From: Paenibacillus sp. FSL R5-0766
GTDB taxonomy: Bacteria; Bacillota; Bacilli; Paenibacillales; Paenibacillaceae
Direction of reading: 5' to 3'
NCBI RefSeq assembly: GCF_037971845.1
Contig: NZ_CP150227.1
Location: forward strand, 2,728,001 to 2,792,000
DNA length: 64,000 nucleotides
In this document: positions 1 through 8,157 of the stretch, piece after piece
Numbering within the stretch: the stretch's first letter is position 1
How the letters are laid out: every line of letters starts with the position of its first letter
The notes under the pieces: model-generated
Seen by the model: only the letters and a program-made list of their open reading frames with translations
The model's database searches: none
What the model was told of the DNA's origin: nothing
Program-made: the position numbers and the translations under genes

Positions 1-1
1 G

Positions 2-700
2 GCCAATGTCATTGAAGCGCTGGAACGCAAAAAACAGCGCGAGGGACATCGCTGGCAAGTTATGAAGGGGGATGCCCTGCAACTGGAGCAATATGTGCAG
101 CCGGGCACAGTAGATACGGTTATTTTTTCATCCATTCTGCATGAATTATATTCCTATATTGAACTGGACGGTCGAAGATTTAATTCAGATACGGTTGTAG
201 CAGCGCTGAGAAGTTCATTCCGTGTGCTGTCACCTGGAGGAAGAATTCTGATTCGGGATGGGATCATGAGTGAACCGGAGGCACAGAAGCGCCGGATTCG
301 TTTCCAGGAACCGGATGGGATGCGCTGGCTGGAGCGGTATGCAGAGGATTTTCAGGGACGTGCAATTCAATATGAGCGGATCTCAGACAATGAGGCCGTA
401 TTGCCGATCAACGATGCGATGGAATTTCTCTACACGTATACGTGGGGCGAAGAGGCCTATGTGCATGAAATTCAGGAACAGTTCGGTATATTCACGCCGA
501 CAGCCTATGAGAACTGTATTCGAGAAGCACTGGGTGAACAAGCCGAGATTATCACTTTCGAACATTTCCTTCAGAAGGGGTACACGGAAGCACTTGGAGA
601 ACGAATGATCTTCATGAAGGAAAATGGTGAACCTGCGCCTTTGCCAGACAGTACCTGCCTGATTGTCATTGAGAAGAAAAAAGGGTTGGCGGCTGGATGA
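2..700 (+). CDS. Class I SAM-dependent methyltransferase, 5' end outside window
   Basis: The reading frame is open from base 2, so the gene starts upstream and only its C-terminal part (about 232 codons) is visible. The stretch VIFSSILHELYSYI followed by LSPGGRILIRDG is the typical strand 4 / strand 5 region of a Rossmann-fold methyltransferase, where a post-motif 'SPGG' turn precedes strand 5. The SAM-binding glycine motif must lie before the window. The substrate cannot be told. Its stop overlaps the start of the next gene (ATGA), which implies translational coupling with the histidine phosphatase. Confidence 0.8.
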   Translation, partial: ANVIEALERKKQREGHRWQVMKGDALQLEQYVQPGTVDTVIFSSILHELYSYIELDGRRFNSDTVVAALRSSFRVLSPGGRILIRDGIMSEPEAQKRRIRFQEPDGMRWLERYAEDFQGRAIQYERISDNEAVLPINDAMEFLYTYTWGEEAYVHEIQEQFGIFTPTAYENCIREALGEQAEIITFEHFLQKGYTEALGERMIFMKENGEPAPLPDSTCLIVIEKKKGLAAG

Positions 701-1275
701 TGAATGAGGCCAGTACGTTTTTGTATTTTGTCAGACATGCGGAGTCTCGATATGTTGAAGGACAGGAACGCGAGCGTGGACTGACAGGGCAAGGTCATCA
801 AGATGCGGGAACGGTTGCCAGTCTGCTCCATGGGGAGCAGATTCAACTGTTCTATTCTAGCCCTTACAGGCGCGCGGTGGATACGATTCAGATTCTGGCA
901 GATCAGTCAGGTGGAATTGTGGTTACAGAGGAAGATTTGCGTGAACGCCAGTTGTCGAGTTCGGATGTGAAGCATCATAATTTTCGTGAAGCCAAGCAAC
1001 GATTGTACCGTGATCCTACGTATGCGTATCCTGGAGGAGAGTCTGGTGAACAGGCTCGCTCAAGGGCAGTAGCGGTGATCGAGAAAATTTTGGATAAACA
1101 TGTGGGTCACAAGGTAGTCATCGGAACCCATGGAGATGTCATGACGCTTATTTTACAACATTATGATTCTTCCTACGGGTATGATTTCTGGGAGAAGACT
1201 ACGATGCCGGATATCTATAAGTTGCAGTTTGATGGAACGCGCAAGTTGGTGCAGGTCACCCGATTGTGGGAGTGA
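697..1275 (+). CDS. Histidine phosphatase family protein
   Basis: A 192-residue protein of the phosphoglycerate mutase-like (histidine phosphatase) superfamily. The phospho-acceptor motif appears near the N-terminus as FVRHAES (the usual RHG/RHA triad) and the second catalytic histidine as IGTHGDVM near residue 150. Substrate specificity is not visible; members act on phospho-sugars, nucleotides or proteins. It starts inside the stop of the preceding methyltransferase, so the two are very likely one operon. Confidence 0.85.
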   Translation: MMNEASTFLYFVRHAESRYVEGQERERGLTGQGHQDAGTVASLLHGEQIQLFYSSPYRRAVDTIQILADQSGGIVVTEEDLRERQLSSSDVKHHNFREAKQRLYRDPTYAYPGGESGEQARSRAVAVIEKILDKHVGHKVVIGTHGDVMTLILQHYDSSYGYDFWEKTTMPDIYKLQFDGTRKLVQVTRLWE

Positions 1276-1335
1276 CAGAGTTATATATGAGAAATTCATT
1301 AACCAGAATGATAGTGGGGAGGAGTGAGTTGGCGG

Positions 1336-1998
1336 ATGAAAATTACGCTTTTGCCTGATACATACTTTATTGAAAATCTAAGCGTATCTTCATTACAGGA
1401 TAGAATGTACTGCATATTTGATCTTGAAGGTACAGGCATTAATCCTGTGGTGGAGAGTGTGACTCAATTTGGTGCGATGCATTACCAAAGAGGTCAACAA
1501 TGTAATACAACATTTTCTTCACTGACACGCGCGAACAAACCAATACCAGAACCTGTGGCGAAATTAACAGGAATTTCGAATGAGGATATGGTAGAGGCTC
1601 CGTCGTTCGTAGAAGCATTTCAGGAATTTCAGGAATTTATTGGTGATAACGTTCTTGTGACACAAGCCGGATATGAATATGACCTGCCCATCTTGAAGCG
1701 GCATTGTGATGAGTATGGGCTTCCGATGTTGACCAACCCGGTGCTCGATACAAAAGCGATGTTCACCTACATTCATCCTGAAATTAACGAGGTCGTTTCT
1801 ACAGATTTTCTGATTCGGTATTACGATCTGAATACAGATGGAATTCACAGGCACAATGCTTTGGCAGATTGTGGTGTGATTGCTCGTATCATTGAAAGTA
1901 TTCTTAGCGAATATGAGGAACTTCAATTGGATCATTTTACAGCCGATCCTAATCGAATGATGAAGCGGTTTGTTATACCTGAGATGTATCTGACATGA
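1336..1998 (+). CDS. DEDDh 3'-5' exonuclease domain protein (DnaQ/KapD-like)
   Basis: The protein has the DnaQ-type exonuclease signature: FDLEGTGI (DxE, ExoI), an aspartate in YEYDLPIL (ExoII), and HNALADC (His plus Asp, ExoIII of the DEDDh subclass). All four metal ligands appear present, so it should be active on DNA or RNA 3' ends. I place the start at ATG 1336, 12 bases after GGGGAGGA at 1316-1323; a GTG at 1324 would lie almost inside that ribosome site. The exonuclease domain itself begins about 24 residues later, so the exact start is not decisive. Partner and substrate are unknown. Confidence 0.8.
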   Translation: MKITLLPDTYFIENLSVSSLQDRMYCIFDLEGTGINPVVESVTQFGAMHYQRGQQCNTTFSSLTRANKPIPEPVAKLTGISNEDMVEAPSFVEAFQEFQEFIGDNVLVTQAGYEYDLPILKRHCDEYGLPMLTNPVLDTKAMFTYIHPEINEVVSTDFLIRYYDLNTDGIHRHNALADCGVIARIIESILSEYEELQLDHFTADPNRMMKRFVIPEMYLT

Positions 1999-2020
1999 TG
2001 AGGAACTGGAGGAGAGATCA

Positions 2021-2395
2021 ATGAGCAAAACGGATGTGGAGAAGCTACTGTTGGATCTTAACGAGGGACGGATTCTGACCCAGCAGACATTCGAAGGATT
2101 AGATGTGGAAATTTACTTGGATGAAAGGGATGCCTCTGCATTTGCTGACGAGTGGATGCAAGCTTTTGAACGATGGGCTCAAGATACCGCGGTAGCTGAA
2201 GAAGAGGTGCTGCGCGCATGCAGGGAACAGGCGTTTAAACAGACCTTGGCTCTCACCGGCGAACCTGAGTTAGCGGGGTATGTGAGTGATGATATGGGTT
2301 TAATTGGTGCTGCACTGTTACAGGGTACGGCGAACGATTCCTTTGTGGAGAAGCTGTTGGAAAGTTATCGTCAAGGCAGGTTGCCCCTGCGATAA
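2021..2395 (+). CDS. Hypothetical protein, 124 aa
   Basis: Well-supported gene with GGAGGAG just upstream and 22 bases after the exonuclease stop, so probably co-transcribed. The product is acidic, rich in Glu/Asp/Ala/Leu, has no signal peptide or membrane segment, and looks mainly helical. I recognise no family and assign no function. Confidence 0.7.
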   Translation: MSKTDVEKLLLDLNEGRILTQQTFEGLDVEIYLDERDASAFADEWMQAFERWAQDTAVAEEEVLRACREQAFKQTLALTGEPELAGYVSDDMGLIGAALLQGTANDSFVEKLLESYRQGRLPLR

Positions 2396-2499
2396 GCGGG
2401 GGAGGACCAAAGGGTTGTTTCGTTTGTATAAAAAAACAGCATCAAATGTACATTGTGGGTCGGCTGAGGCATAAGGTACAATTCACCTAAGTAATAAAT

Positions 2500-2518
2500 G
2501 AGAATGATAATCATTATA
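2500..2518 (+). promoter_or_regulatory. Fur box upstream of siderophore binding protein
   Basis: The 19 bases match the classical Fur box GATAATGATAATCATTATC at 17 positions, with a near-perfect dyad. It lies about 54 bases before the start of the binding-protein gene, so iron repression by Fur is expected. Seen in sequence; Fur itself is not in the window. Confidence 0.85.
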
Positions 2519-2571
2519 TGTGAAATATTCTCACGGTTACATCAACAGATCACATAGGGGTGAAGGGTAAC

Positions 2572-3570
2572 ATGGTAGGTTTAGTTAAAGGTTTCAAAGG
2601 GTGGACGATTACATTACTGCTCATGAGTCTGGTTATTTCAGGATGTAGTACAAATACCGCTACGAATGCGGAACAGACTCCTGCAACTGAGAGTGCAGCC
2701 TCTGGAGAAAATACTACTGAAACCGAGACAGAGCCTGCTACACGGGTTGTACAGGATGAATTTGGAGATGTGACGATTCCGGTTCAACCACAGCGGATTG
2801 CTGGAATATATGTGGAAGATTATCTGAAGGCGCTCGATATTAAACCTGTAGTGCAGTGGTATAATCCGATGTGGGGTGTACAGGATTATTTAGGACTGGA
2901 TGTTCCTCAATTTGATACCACAGGGAGCATTGAAGCTTTGTTGGAGTATGATCCGGATCTCATCATTGTAGATGGTGGGGTAGATATGGAGAAATATGAG
3001 ATGTACTCCAAGGTGGCACCGACGTATCGTCTGCCTGAGAGCGTACTGCAGGATTCGAACCAAATTTTGAAAACCATTGCCGATGTTGTAGGTAAACCGG
3101 ACAAGGGTGAAGAAGTTGCTGCGGCATTTGAGGCCAAGATTGCAGAGGCTAAGGCGAAGCTGCAGGAAGCAGTTGGAGACGAGACGGTCGCAGTTGTCCG
3201 GCTGAATGTTAACGATGACACACTGGCTTTGTTCGGTGTGAAGAATCGATTTACCGGATTTATTTATTCCGAGCTTGGTCTAACACCTCATCCTCTGGTT
3301 AGCAAGATGGAAGAATATCAGGAAATTCTGTCTGAAGAGGCCGTGCCGCAACTTGATGCAGATCATCTTATTATTTTCCCTTCCAATGGTGAATGGTCTT
3401 CTCCTGAGAACAAGGAAGCCTTGAAGGTACTTGACAGCAAATTGTGGAAATATCTTCCTGCGGTTAAGAACAATCAGGTATATATAATGGAAAGATCACA
3501 TTGGCAATCAGGTGCGATTACAGCAAATTCCATGAAAATTGATGATCTCTTGGAAAAAATGACTCCATAA
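2572..3570 (+). CDS. Iron-siderophore ABC transporter substrate-binding lipoprotein (FecB/FhuD type)
   Basis: Lipoprotein with a short signal peptide ending in the lipobox LVISGCS, a Thr/Glu-rich linker, then a class III periplasmic-binding fold (residues about 60-330) with the family features QRIAGIYVEDYLKAL, a YDPDLIIVDG strand and a C-terminal KNNQVYIME segment. It should tether to the outer membrane face and capture a ferric siderophore. I start at ATG 2572 because GTG 2560 overlaps the AGGGGTGAAGGG ribosome site. No permease or ATPase gene is nearby, so it must share a FecCD-type importer encoded elsewhere. A Fur box precedes it, and the next gene is a regulator with the same binding domain. 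Confidence 0.9.
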   Translation: MVGLVKGFKGWTITLLLMSLVISGCSTNTATNAEQTPATESAASGENTTETETEPATRVVQDEFGDVTIPVQPQRIAGIYVEDYLKALDIKPVVQWYNPMWGVQDYLGLDVPQFDTTGSIEALLEYDPDLIIVDGGVDMEKYEMYSKVAPTYRLPESVLQDSNQILKTIADVVGKPDKGEEVAAAFEAKIAEAKAKLQEAVGDETVAVVRLNVNDDTLALFGVKNRFTGFIYSELGLTPHPLVSKMEEYQEILSEEAVPQLDADHLIIFPSNGEWSSPENKEALKVLDSKLWKYLPAVKNNQVYIMERSHWQSGAITANSMKIDDLLEKMTP

Positions 3571-3583
3571 GTGTAATCTCATA

Positions 3584-3626
3584 AAGAAAGTTCTTCAGCC
3601 AGGGTTGAAGAGCTTTCTTTTTTCGT
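3584..3626 (+). terminator. Rho-independent terminator
   Basis: AAAGTTCTTCA pairs with TGAAGAGCTTT (one G-U pair) around an 8-base loop, followed by TTTTTT. It separates the binding-protein gene from the regulator gene. Confidence 0.85.
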
Positions 3627-3636
3627 ATACACTATT

Positions 3637-3655
3637 TTAAATGATAATAATTCTC
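3637..3655 (+). promoter_or_regulatory. Probable Fur box upstream of AraC/binding-domain regulator
   Basis: The core ATGATAATAATTCTC matches 13 of the last 15 bases of the Fur consensus (14 of 19 overall). It lies within 20 bases of the regulator's start, so Fur binding would block initiation. Weaker than the box at 2500. Confidence 0.7.
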
Positions 3656-3672
3656 AGTTAAGGACGATGAAC

Positions 3673-5337
3673 ATGTGCCACACCATAATACAATTGATCC
3701 CCAAGCCCTGGCTATGCTCACTTCAGCATATGGAATACGTAGATCACCATCAATCTCATATCGATAAACGTTTGTTATACAGAATGTCGTCTTCACACGC
3801 TATATTTGTTGTAACGTCTGGGAAGGGTTCAATAGTTTGCTCAGATCGGGAATCTCATTTGGAAAAAGGAATGATTATGTTTGTTCCGGCTGGAACATCC
3901 GTTAAAATAGAAGGTTCGCCTTGGACAGAAAGTGAATTGCAGTATTATAAGCTTGATCTGATGGTGGCTGAGTTAAGCGAAGAGACTTCGAACGCTTTGT
4001 CTAGAAGAAACACGGAGGAGCAGCAGGAACTTTCCCAAAGTCCGGATTCTCCGACATTATTACCGCTTATGCAACTCAGTTACAGTCCGTGGAGTTCTTG
4101 TCTGGAAGCCTTGGAACAAATACTGCGTCAACAGGTCACTGGCGATTGGCTGGAGCAATGGGAGGTACAGCTTCGTTTTCAGGAGTGGTTTCGTGCCTTA
4201 ATTCGCCAGAGTGCCCCCGAAACAGAGGTACCCGATGACCGTGTCCGTCTTCAAAGTTCAATTCGTTATATTGGCGACCACTATGATCAGACCATAACCG
4301 TGGATGAGCTCGCAGCAGATATTGGTCTAACAAGAGCCAGCTACACTCGGCAATTCAAAAAAATTACGGGCAAGCTCCCGCTTGAATATGTAAATGCGGT
4401 TCGGCTAGAGCGCTCGAAGCAACTATTGCAGCTCACGGATGATCGCATCCATGAAATTGCACAAAATGTGGGATTTAGCAGCGAGTATTATTTTGGTCGT
4501 CGGTTCAAGCAATACGCTGGTATTTCACCTGGGTTATACCGCCGTCATCACCGTCAAGAAGTTCGTGTCTTTGCTCCTTATCTGGAGGACTTTGTGTTGG
4601 CTCTTGGCGTAAAACCTGTACTGCAATGCTCCCATCATTCTTGGGGGAGACAGCAATATTTGGGGTTGGATGATGTACCCGAATTCGATGTAAGCCAGCA
4701 GGGTGCTCAATTTAATGTGGGCAACATACCTGACTTTATCATGCTGGACAAGGGATTTGATCGATGGAAACTGGACCGGTTTGAGCAGGTAGCACCTACA
4801 TTTTACGTAGAACATCTGGGAGAAGATTGGCGCTCCATTCTGAGATCGACAGCTGATGTGTTGGGGAAGGTGAATCGGGTTCAAGATGTAATTGGTGCGT
4901 ATGAGGACAAGGCAATGGAAGGTAAGAGTCGGTTATCACGTTATATGCGTGGCCAGACTGTAGCTTTTTTACGCATATCCGCTTCGGATATTACTCTCTA
5001 TGGGGATCAGCAGGGATACGTTGGACCTGTAATTTATCAGGATCTTGGACTGACTCCGCACTCCCGTGTGCAGCAATGGACAAGACACGAGCGAAGGATT
5101 TTCATTGGATTGGACCAGTTAAGTCAGCTTCATGCGGATCACTTGTTGATTACATTTGACACTGGAAATTCTGCTAAACTTGGAGATGAGCGCGAACTGC
5201 TGGACAGAGAAGAGTGGAAACGTCTGCCTGCGGTGAAGAGTGGCAATGTGTATGAGGTGGATTTCATGTCGTGGATGAACTACGGTGTGATCTCTCACGG
5301 GAAGAAAATCGACGATATACTGCGGTATATGGGCTAA
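3673..5337 (+). CDS. AraC-family regulator fused to siderophore-binding domain (Btr-like)
   Basis: Three parts are visible: an N-terminal cupin-like sensor segment (residues 1-140), a double helix-turn-helix AraC domain (about 190-290; TVDELAADIGLTRASYTRQF and IHEIAQNVGFSSEYYFGRRF), and a C-terminal FecB/FhuD-like domain (about 300-550; LEDFVLALGVKPVLQC, TADVLGK, LHADHLLITF). This is the architecture of B. subtilis Btr, which senses its siderophore directly and activates uptake genes. Without a signal peptide the binding domain is cytoplasmic. The domain resembles the adjacent lipoprotein, implying the same ligand (inference). ATG 3673 is preferred over 3667 because AAGGA at 3660-3664 gives an 8-base spacing. 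Confidence 0.9.
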   Translation: MCHTIIQLIPKPWLCSLQHMEYVDHHQSHIDKRLLYRMSSSHAIFVVTSGKGSIVCSDRESHLEKGMIMFVPAGTSVKIEGSPWTESELQYYKLDLMVAELSEETSNALSRRNTEEQQELSQSPDSPTLLPLMQLSYSPWSSCLEALEQILRQQVTGDWLEQWEVQLRFQEWFRALIRQSAPETEVPDDRVRLQSSIRYIGDHYDQTITVDELAADIGLTRASYTRQFKKITGKLPLEYVNAVRLERSKQLLQLTDDRIHEIAQNVGFSSEYYFGRRFKQYAGISPGLYRRHHRQEVRVFAPYLEDFVLALGVKPVLQCSHHSWGRQQYLGLDDVPEFDVSQQGAQFNVGNIPDFIMLDKGFDRWKLDRFEQVAPTFYVEHLGEDWRSILRSTADVLGKVNRVQDVIGAYEDKAMEGKSRLSRYMRGQTVAFLRISASDITLYGDQQGYVGPVIYQDLGLTPHSRVQQWTRHERRIFIGLDQLSQLHADHLLITFDTGNSAKLGDERELLDREEWKRLPAVKSGNVYEVDFMSWMNYGVISHGKKIDDILRYMG

Positions 5338-5449
5338 CTGATGCAATATCTGAGATATGTGTTGATTTGTAGTAGCGATGGCTGTCATTAGCGTTCCGTC
5401 AGTATGTTCACTGAAACCACCAGTTCCTATAAGCATAACTTCCTGTAGT

Positions 5450-5758
5450 AGAGTTTCTGGCTATGCTCCTTATCCAGACTATCCGCTTCCTGAAGAAGCC
5501 AAAAATTTAGTTATGCTCTTAAGACTTAATATTGATGGAAGCAATGTAATGTTCTCTGATGTTTTTCAAGGTTCGCCATTTATTGCTGGAAATAATATAA
5601 GCCTTTCCTTAGTTAATGCTGACATGGATGGAATTAAAGCTGCATTCGATAAACTTAAAGTAGGCGGCACTGTAGTCATGGAGCTTCAAGAAACCTTTTG
5701 GTCCAAATTATACGGTGGCTTAACAGATAAATTCGGGATTACTTGGCAGTTTAGTTAA
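5450..5758 (+). pseudogene. VOC/PhnB-like protein fragment, N-terminus missing
   Basis: From RVSGYAPYPDYPLPEEAK to the stop the translation matches the C-terminal two thirds of PhnB-like glyoxalase/VOC proteins (typical motifs NVMFSD, GNNISLSL, LQETFWSKLYGGLTDKFG). The N-terminal roughly 40 residues, including the first beta-alpha-beta unit and metal ligand, are absent; the frame continues upstream into unrelated sequence with no ribosome site. I read it as a deletion remnant, not a functional enzyme. A terminator follows. Confidence 0.7.
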
Positions 5759-5808
5759 GATGATGGTTCCACGCACATGTAATTTTAAATATACACGGAA
5801 CAAATATT

Positions 5809-5858
5809 AAAGGATATAGAACTTTTCTTAGTTAAGATAAGACTCTATATCCTTTTTA
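5809..5858. terminator. Bidirectional-looking terminator
   Basis: AAAGGATATAGA pairs with TCTATATCCTTT around a 22-base loop that contains a further small stem, followed by T's on the + strand and preceded by A's. It lies between the VOC remnant and the minus-strand HTH remnant. Confidence 0.7.
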
Positions 5859-5888
5859 ATTGTTGAAACAGACATATATATTTAAGCT

Positions 5889-6045
5889 TCAACTTAGCTC
5901 AATTGAAATTAATTCATACAGAGTGTTCACATTACATCCAATTGTGTCGGCGATAGATATTGCAATTTTAAAAGGCATGATTCGCTTCTTATCTATAAAG
6001 TCTGTAATGCGCTCGGGCTTTCAAGTTCATCTATGTTCATGCCAC
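5889..6045 (-). pseudogene. Decayed XRE-type HTH regulator remnant
   Basis: Reading the minus strand gives RITDFIDKKRIMPFKIAISI then ADTIGCNVNTLYEL, the second half of a typical XRE helix-turn-helix (usual pattern: KRxPxxxTAxKIAxALGCSxxxLYEL), followed by a stop. Upstream the frame shifts: FSRGMNIDELE sits in another frame, joined near 6012 by an apparent indel, and the first HTH helices are partly lost. The plus-strand ORF over the same bases is its shadow. Not likely to be functional. Confidence 0.55.
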
Positions 6046-6313
6046 GACTGAAGAAGATTGAAGGAGAGGGATAATTGTGGCACTAAAGATTTGAATCCGA
6101 AAGCATCGGTCAAAGAGGACGCTATTGGCATAACACCCACAGTATCTTTTTTGTTTGTTAATATTAGTTAAGAAAGTTATAAGTTCCATTAGAAGCAATA
6201 TATCCGAATCTCATCTGCTTAAATCAAAATAGTATGCCTTCATAAACTGTTAAGAATTGCTCTCTATAATTCAAACTGTAAGCATTAAAACAAATTATTA
6301 GGAGGGCATTAAT
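6046..6313. other. AT-rich intergenic region before deiminase operon
   Basis: About 270 bases with stop codons in all frames. It must carry the promoter of the downstream operon, but I could not identify a convincing -35/-10 pair. GGAGGG at 6301-6306 is the ribosome site of the next gene. Confidence 0.4.
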
Positions 6314-7435
6314 ATGAAAAAAAAGAGTTTGAAGTGGGTTGGATCAACAGCATTATCACTTGCACTGGTAGCTAGCATATTACCAGTGGCAGGGGCGACT
6401 GGTGTGTCTAAAGTTAATAGAGTTACGGAAGTGAATGGAACTGTGACTACAAAAAGTGAGAAAAACAATGTATATGTAGAGAGTGAATTCGCCACGCTAA
6501 AAAGAGTTGTATTGACACAATCTGAAGCTTTTATGCACTTCAATTTTGATGATTTTCCAGAAGGAGACATGCCTATGCCTGAAGGAGGCATGTCTATGAA
6601 TACGGATCCGGTAGAGGCACAGAAAAAGTGGGAGAAAGAGCGTGAAGACCTTAAAAAAATTCTTGAAAAATACGGGGTTGAGGTTCAACGTCCACGCCTT
6701 TTAAATGAAAAAGAAAAACAACTAGGGGCTGTGAAAGATGGCATTACAGGTGGCGAAGGAGTAACTAATTTCTTTGTCAGAGATCCATTCTTCACAATCG
6801 GAAATCATCTAATTGAAGGTTCATTTAAATCGGCTTACCGGAGACTTGAGGTTTTACCTGTTAGAAGTATTCTGGATAAGGAAGCAGCCCAAAATAACGT
6901 TCCGCATGTAGCTGTCCCACAACCAGACGTTTCTAAAGGAATCAACTCTGCTGCCGGTCCTTACCTTGAAGGTGGAGATATCCTCGTGTATGGAAAGACT
7001 GTATTCGTCGGTAATTCTGGTCTAGCTTCAAACAAAGCCGGTATTGATTGGCTCAGAAACTATTTGACACCATCAGGGTATAAGGTGGTTGAGGTGAAGC
7101 TAGAGCCTGGCACATTGCACCTGGATTGTGCTATCAGTTTTGTAAGAGATGGATTAATGATTGTTAGCATGGATTCGTTAGCCAATGGGCTCCCAGAAGA
7201 ACTTAAAAATTGGGACAAAATCGAAGTGAGTTACAAGGATGCTCAAGATTTGGCGGTAAATGGATTGCCAATCAGTAGCAAAGTATATGTTACGGACATT
7301 GCATTCAAAAATACAATTGGAAAAGAGCTTGAGAAAAGAGGAATCAAAGTAGAATATGTTGATTACGAAATTTCTCGTTCTTTCGGCGGAGCTTTCCGTT
7401 GCAGTACACAGCCATTGCTTCGCACGGATAGCTAA
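6314..7435 (+). CDS. Secreted arginine-deiminase-fold (amidinotransferase/deiminase) enzyme
   Basis: A 373-residue protein with a clear Sec signal peptide (MKKKSLKW then a hydrophobic stretch and VAGATG). The mature part has the pentein fold signature of arginine deiminase/amidinotransferases (PF02274 type): FVRDPFF, EGGDIL (Asp222), TLHLDCA (His269, Asp271) and the nucleophile in GGAFRCSTQPL (Cys363). All catalytic positions appear intact. The substrate could be arginine, a peptidyl arginine or another guanidino compound; the sequence does not decide. It has a Met/Pro/Gly-rich insertion at residues 85-97. The two-component genes follow after 26 bases, so export and sensing are probably linked. 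Confidence 0.8.
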   Translation: MKKKSLKWVGSTALSLALVASILPVAGATGVSKVNRVTEVNGTVTTKSEKNNVYVESEFATLKRVVLTQSEAFMHFNFDDFPEGDMPMPEGGMSMNTDPVEAQKKWEKEREDLKKILEKYGVEVQRPRLLNEKEKQLGAVKDGITGGEGVTNFFVRDPFFTIGNHLIEGSFKSAYRRLEVLPVRSILDKEAAQNNVPHVAVPQPDVSKGINSAAGPYLEGGDILVYGKTVFVGNSGLASNKAGIDWLRNYLTPSGYKVVEVKLEPGTLHLDCAISFVRDGLMIVSMDSLANGLPEELKNWDKIEVSYKDAQDLAVNGLPISSKVYVTDIAFKNTIGKELEKRGIKVEYVDYEISRSFGGAFRCSTQPLLRTDS

Positions 7436-7461
7436 AAGTTAAATCAAGTATGAGGTGAACT

Positions 7462-8157
7462 ATGACAAGCCGGATTTTAGTGGTTGAAGATGATCAGGAA
7501 ATTCGTGATCTATTACGTATGTCTCTTGTCCGTGAAGGTTATGAAGTAACAACAGCTAAAGATGGAGAACAGGGAATTGAATTAGTAAATGAGTCATTGG
7601 ATTTGGTAATTCTGGATATTATGATGCCTGGAATAAACGGACTGGAGGCTTGTATACGAATCAGAGAACGATACAATGTTCCTATTCTTTTTCTAACTGC
7701 TAAATCCGGAACTTTGGACAAAACGGAAGGTTTGCTTGCTGGTGGAGATGATTACTTAACTAAACCTTTTTCTGAACAGGAGCTTCTGGCAAGAGTTATT
7801 GCTTTGTTGCGTAGGTATACGATTTATCAAGATAAAAAGGATTATGGCGAAACATTTCTTATCGGAGGACGCTTAAAAGTAAGTGAACAATTTAACGATG
7901 TATGGAAAGGCAGTCAGAAGATTGAGCTTTCCGATCTGGAGTACGGTCTACTCAAACTGTTGATGACCAGAAGAAATAAAATTTTCTCTGCCCAAAATAT
8001 TTATGAGAGTATTTGGAAGGAACCTTATTTCTACAGTTCAAATAATACGGTAGTAGTACACATCCGAAAATTACGATTGAAAATCGAAGACGATCCAGCA
8101 AAACCTGCGTATATCTTAACAGAATGGGGAAGAGGTTACCGTTTTGGCCACTCATAA
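7462..8157 (+). CDS. OmpR/PhoB-family response regulator (VanR-like)
   Basis: Receiver domain with acidic pocket VVEDDQE, phospho-acceptor Asp52 in VILDIMMPGING and the conserved Lys in YLTKPF, followed by a winged-helix DNA-binding domain (about residues 130-230; LSDLEYGLLKLLM, VVVHIRKLRLKIE, GRGYRFG). It is the partner of the overlapping kinase and belongs to the same operon as the secreted deiminase-fold enzyme. Likely target: its own operon (inference). Confidence 0.92.
   Translation: MTSRILVVEDDQEIRDLLRMSLVREGYEVTTAKDGEQGIELVNESLDLVILDIMMPGINGLEACIRIRERYNVPILFLTAKSGTLDKTEGLLAGGDDYLTKPFSEQELLARVIALLRRYTIYQDKKDYGETFLIGGRLKVSEQFNDVWKGSQKIELSDLEYGLLKLLMTRRNKIFSAQNIYESIWKEPYFYSSNNTVVVHIRKLRLKIEDDPAKPAYILTEWGRGYRFGHS

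Noticed and set aside
5860..6051. Plus-strand 63-codon frame
   Set aside because: No ribosome site, and the opposite strand encodes a recognisable XRE HTH half. It is a shadow of that remnant.
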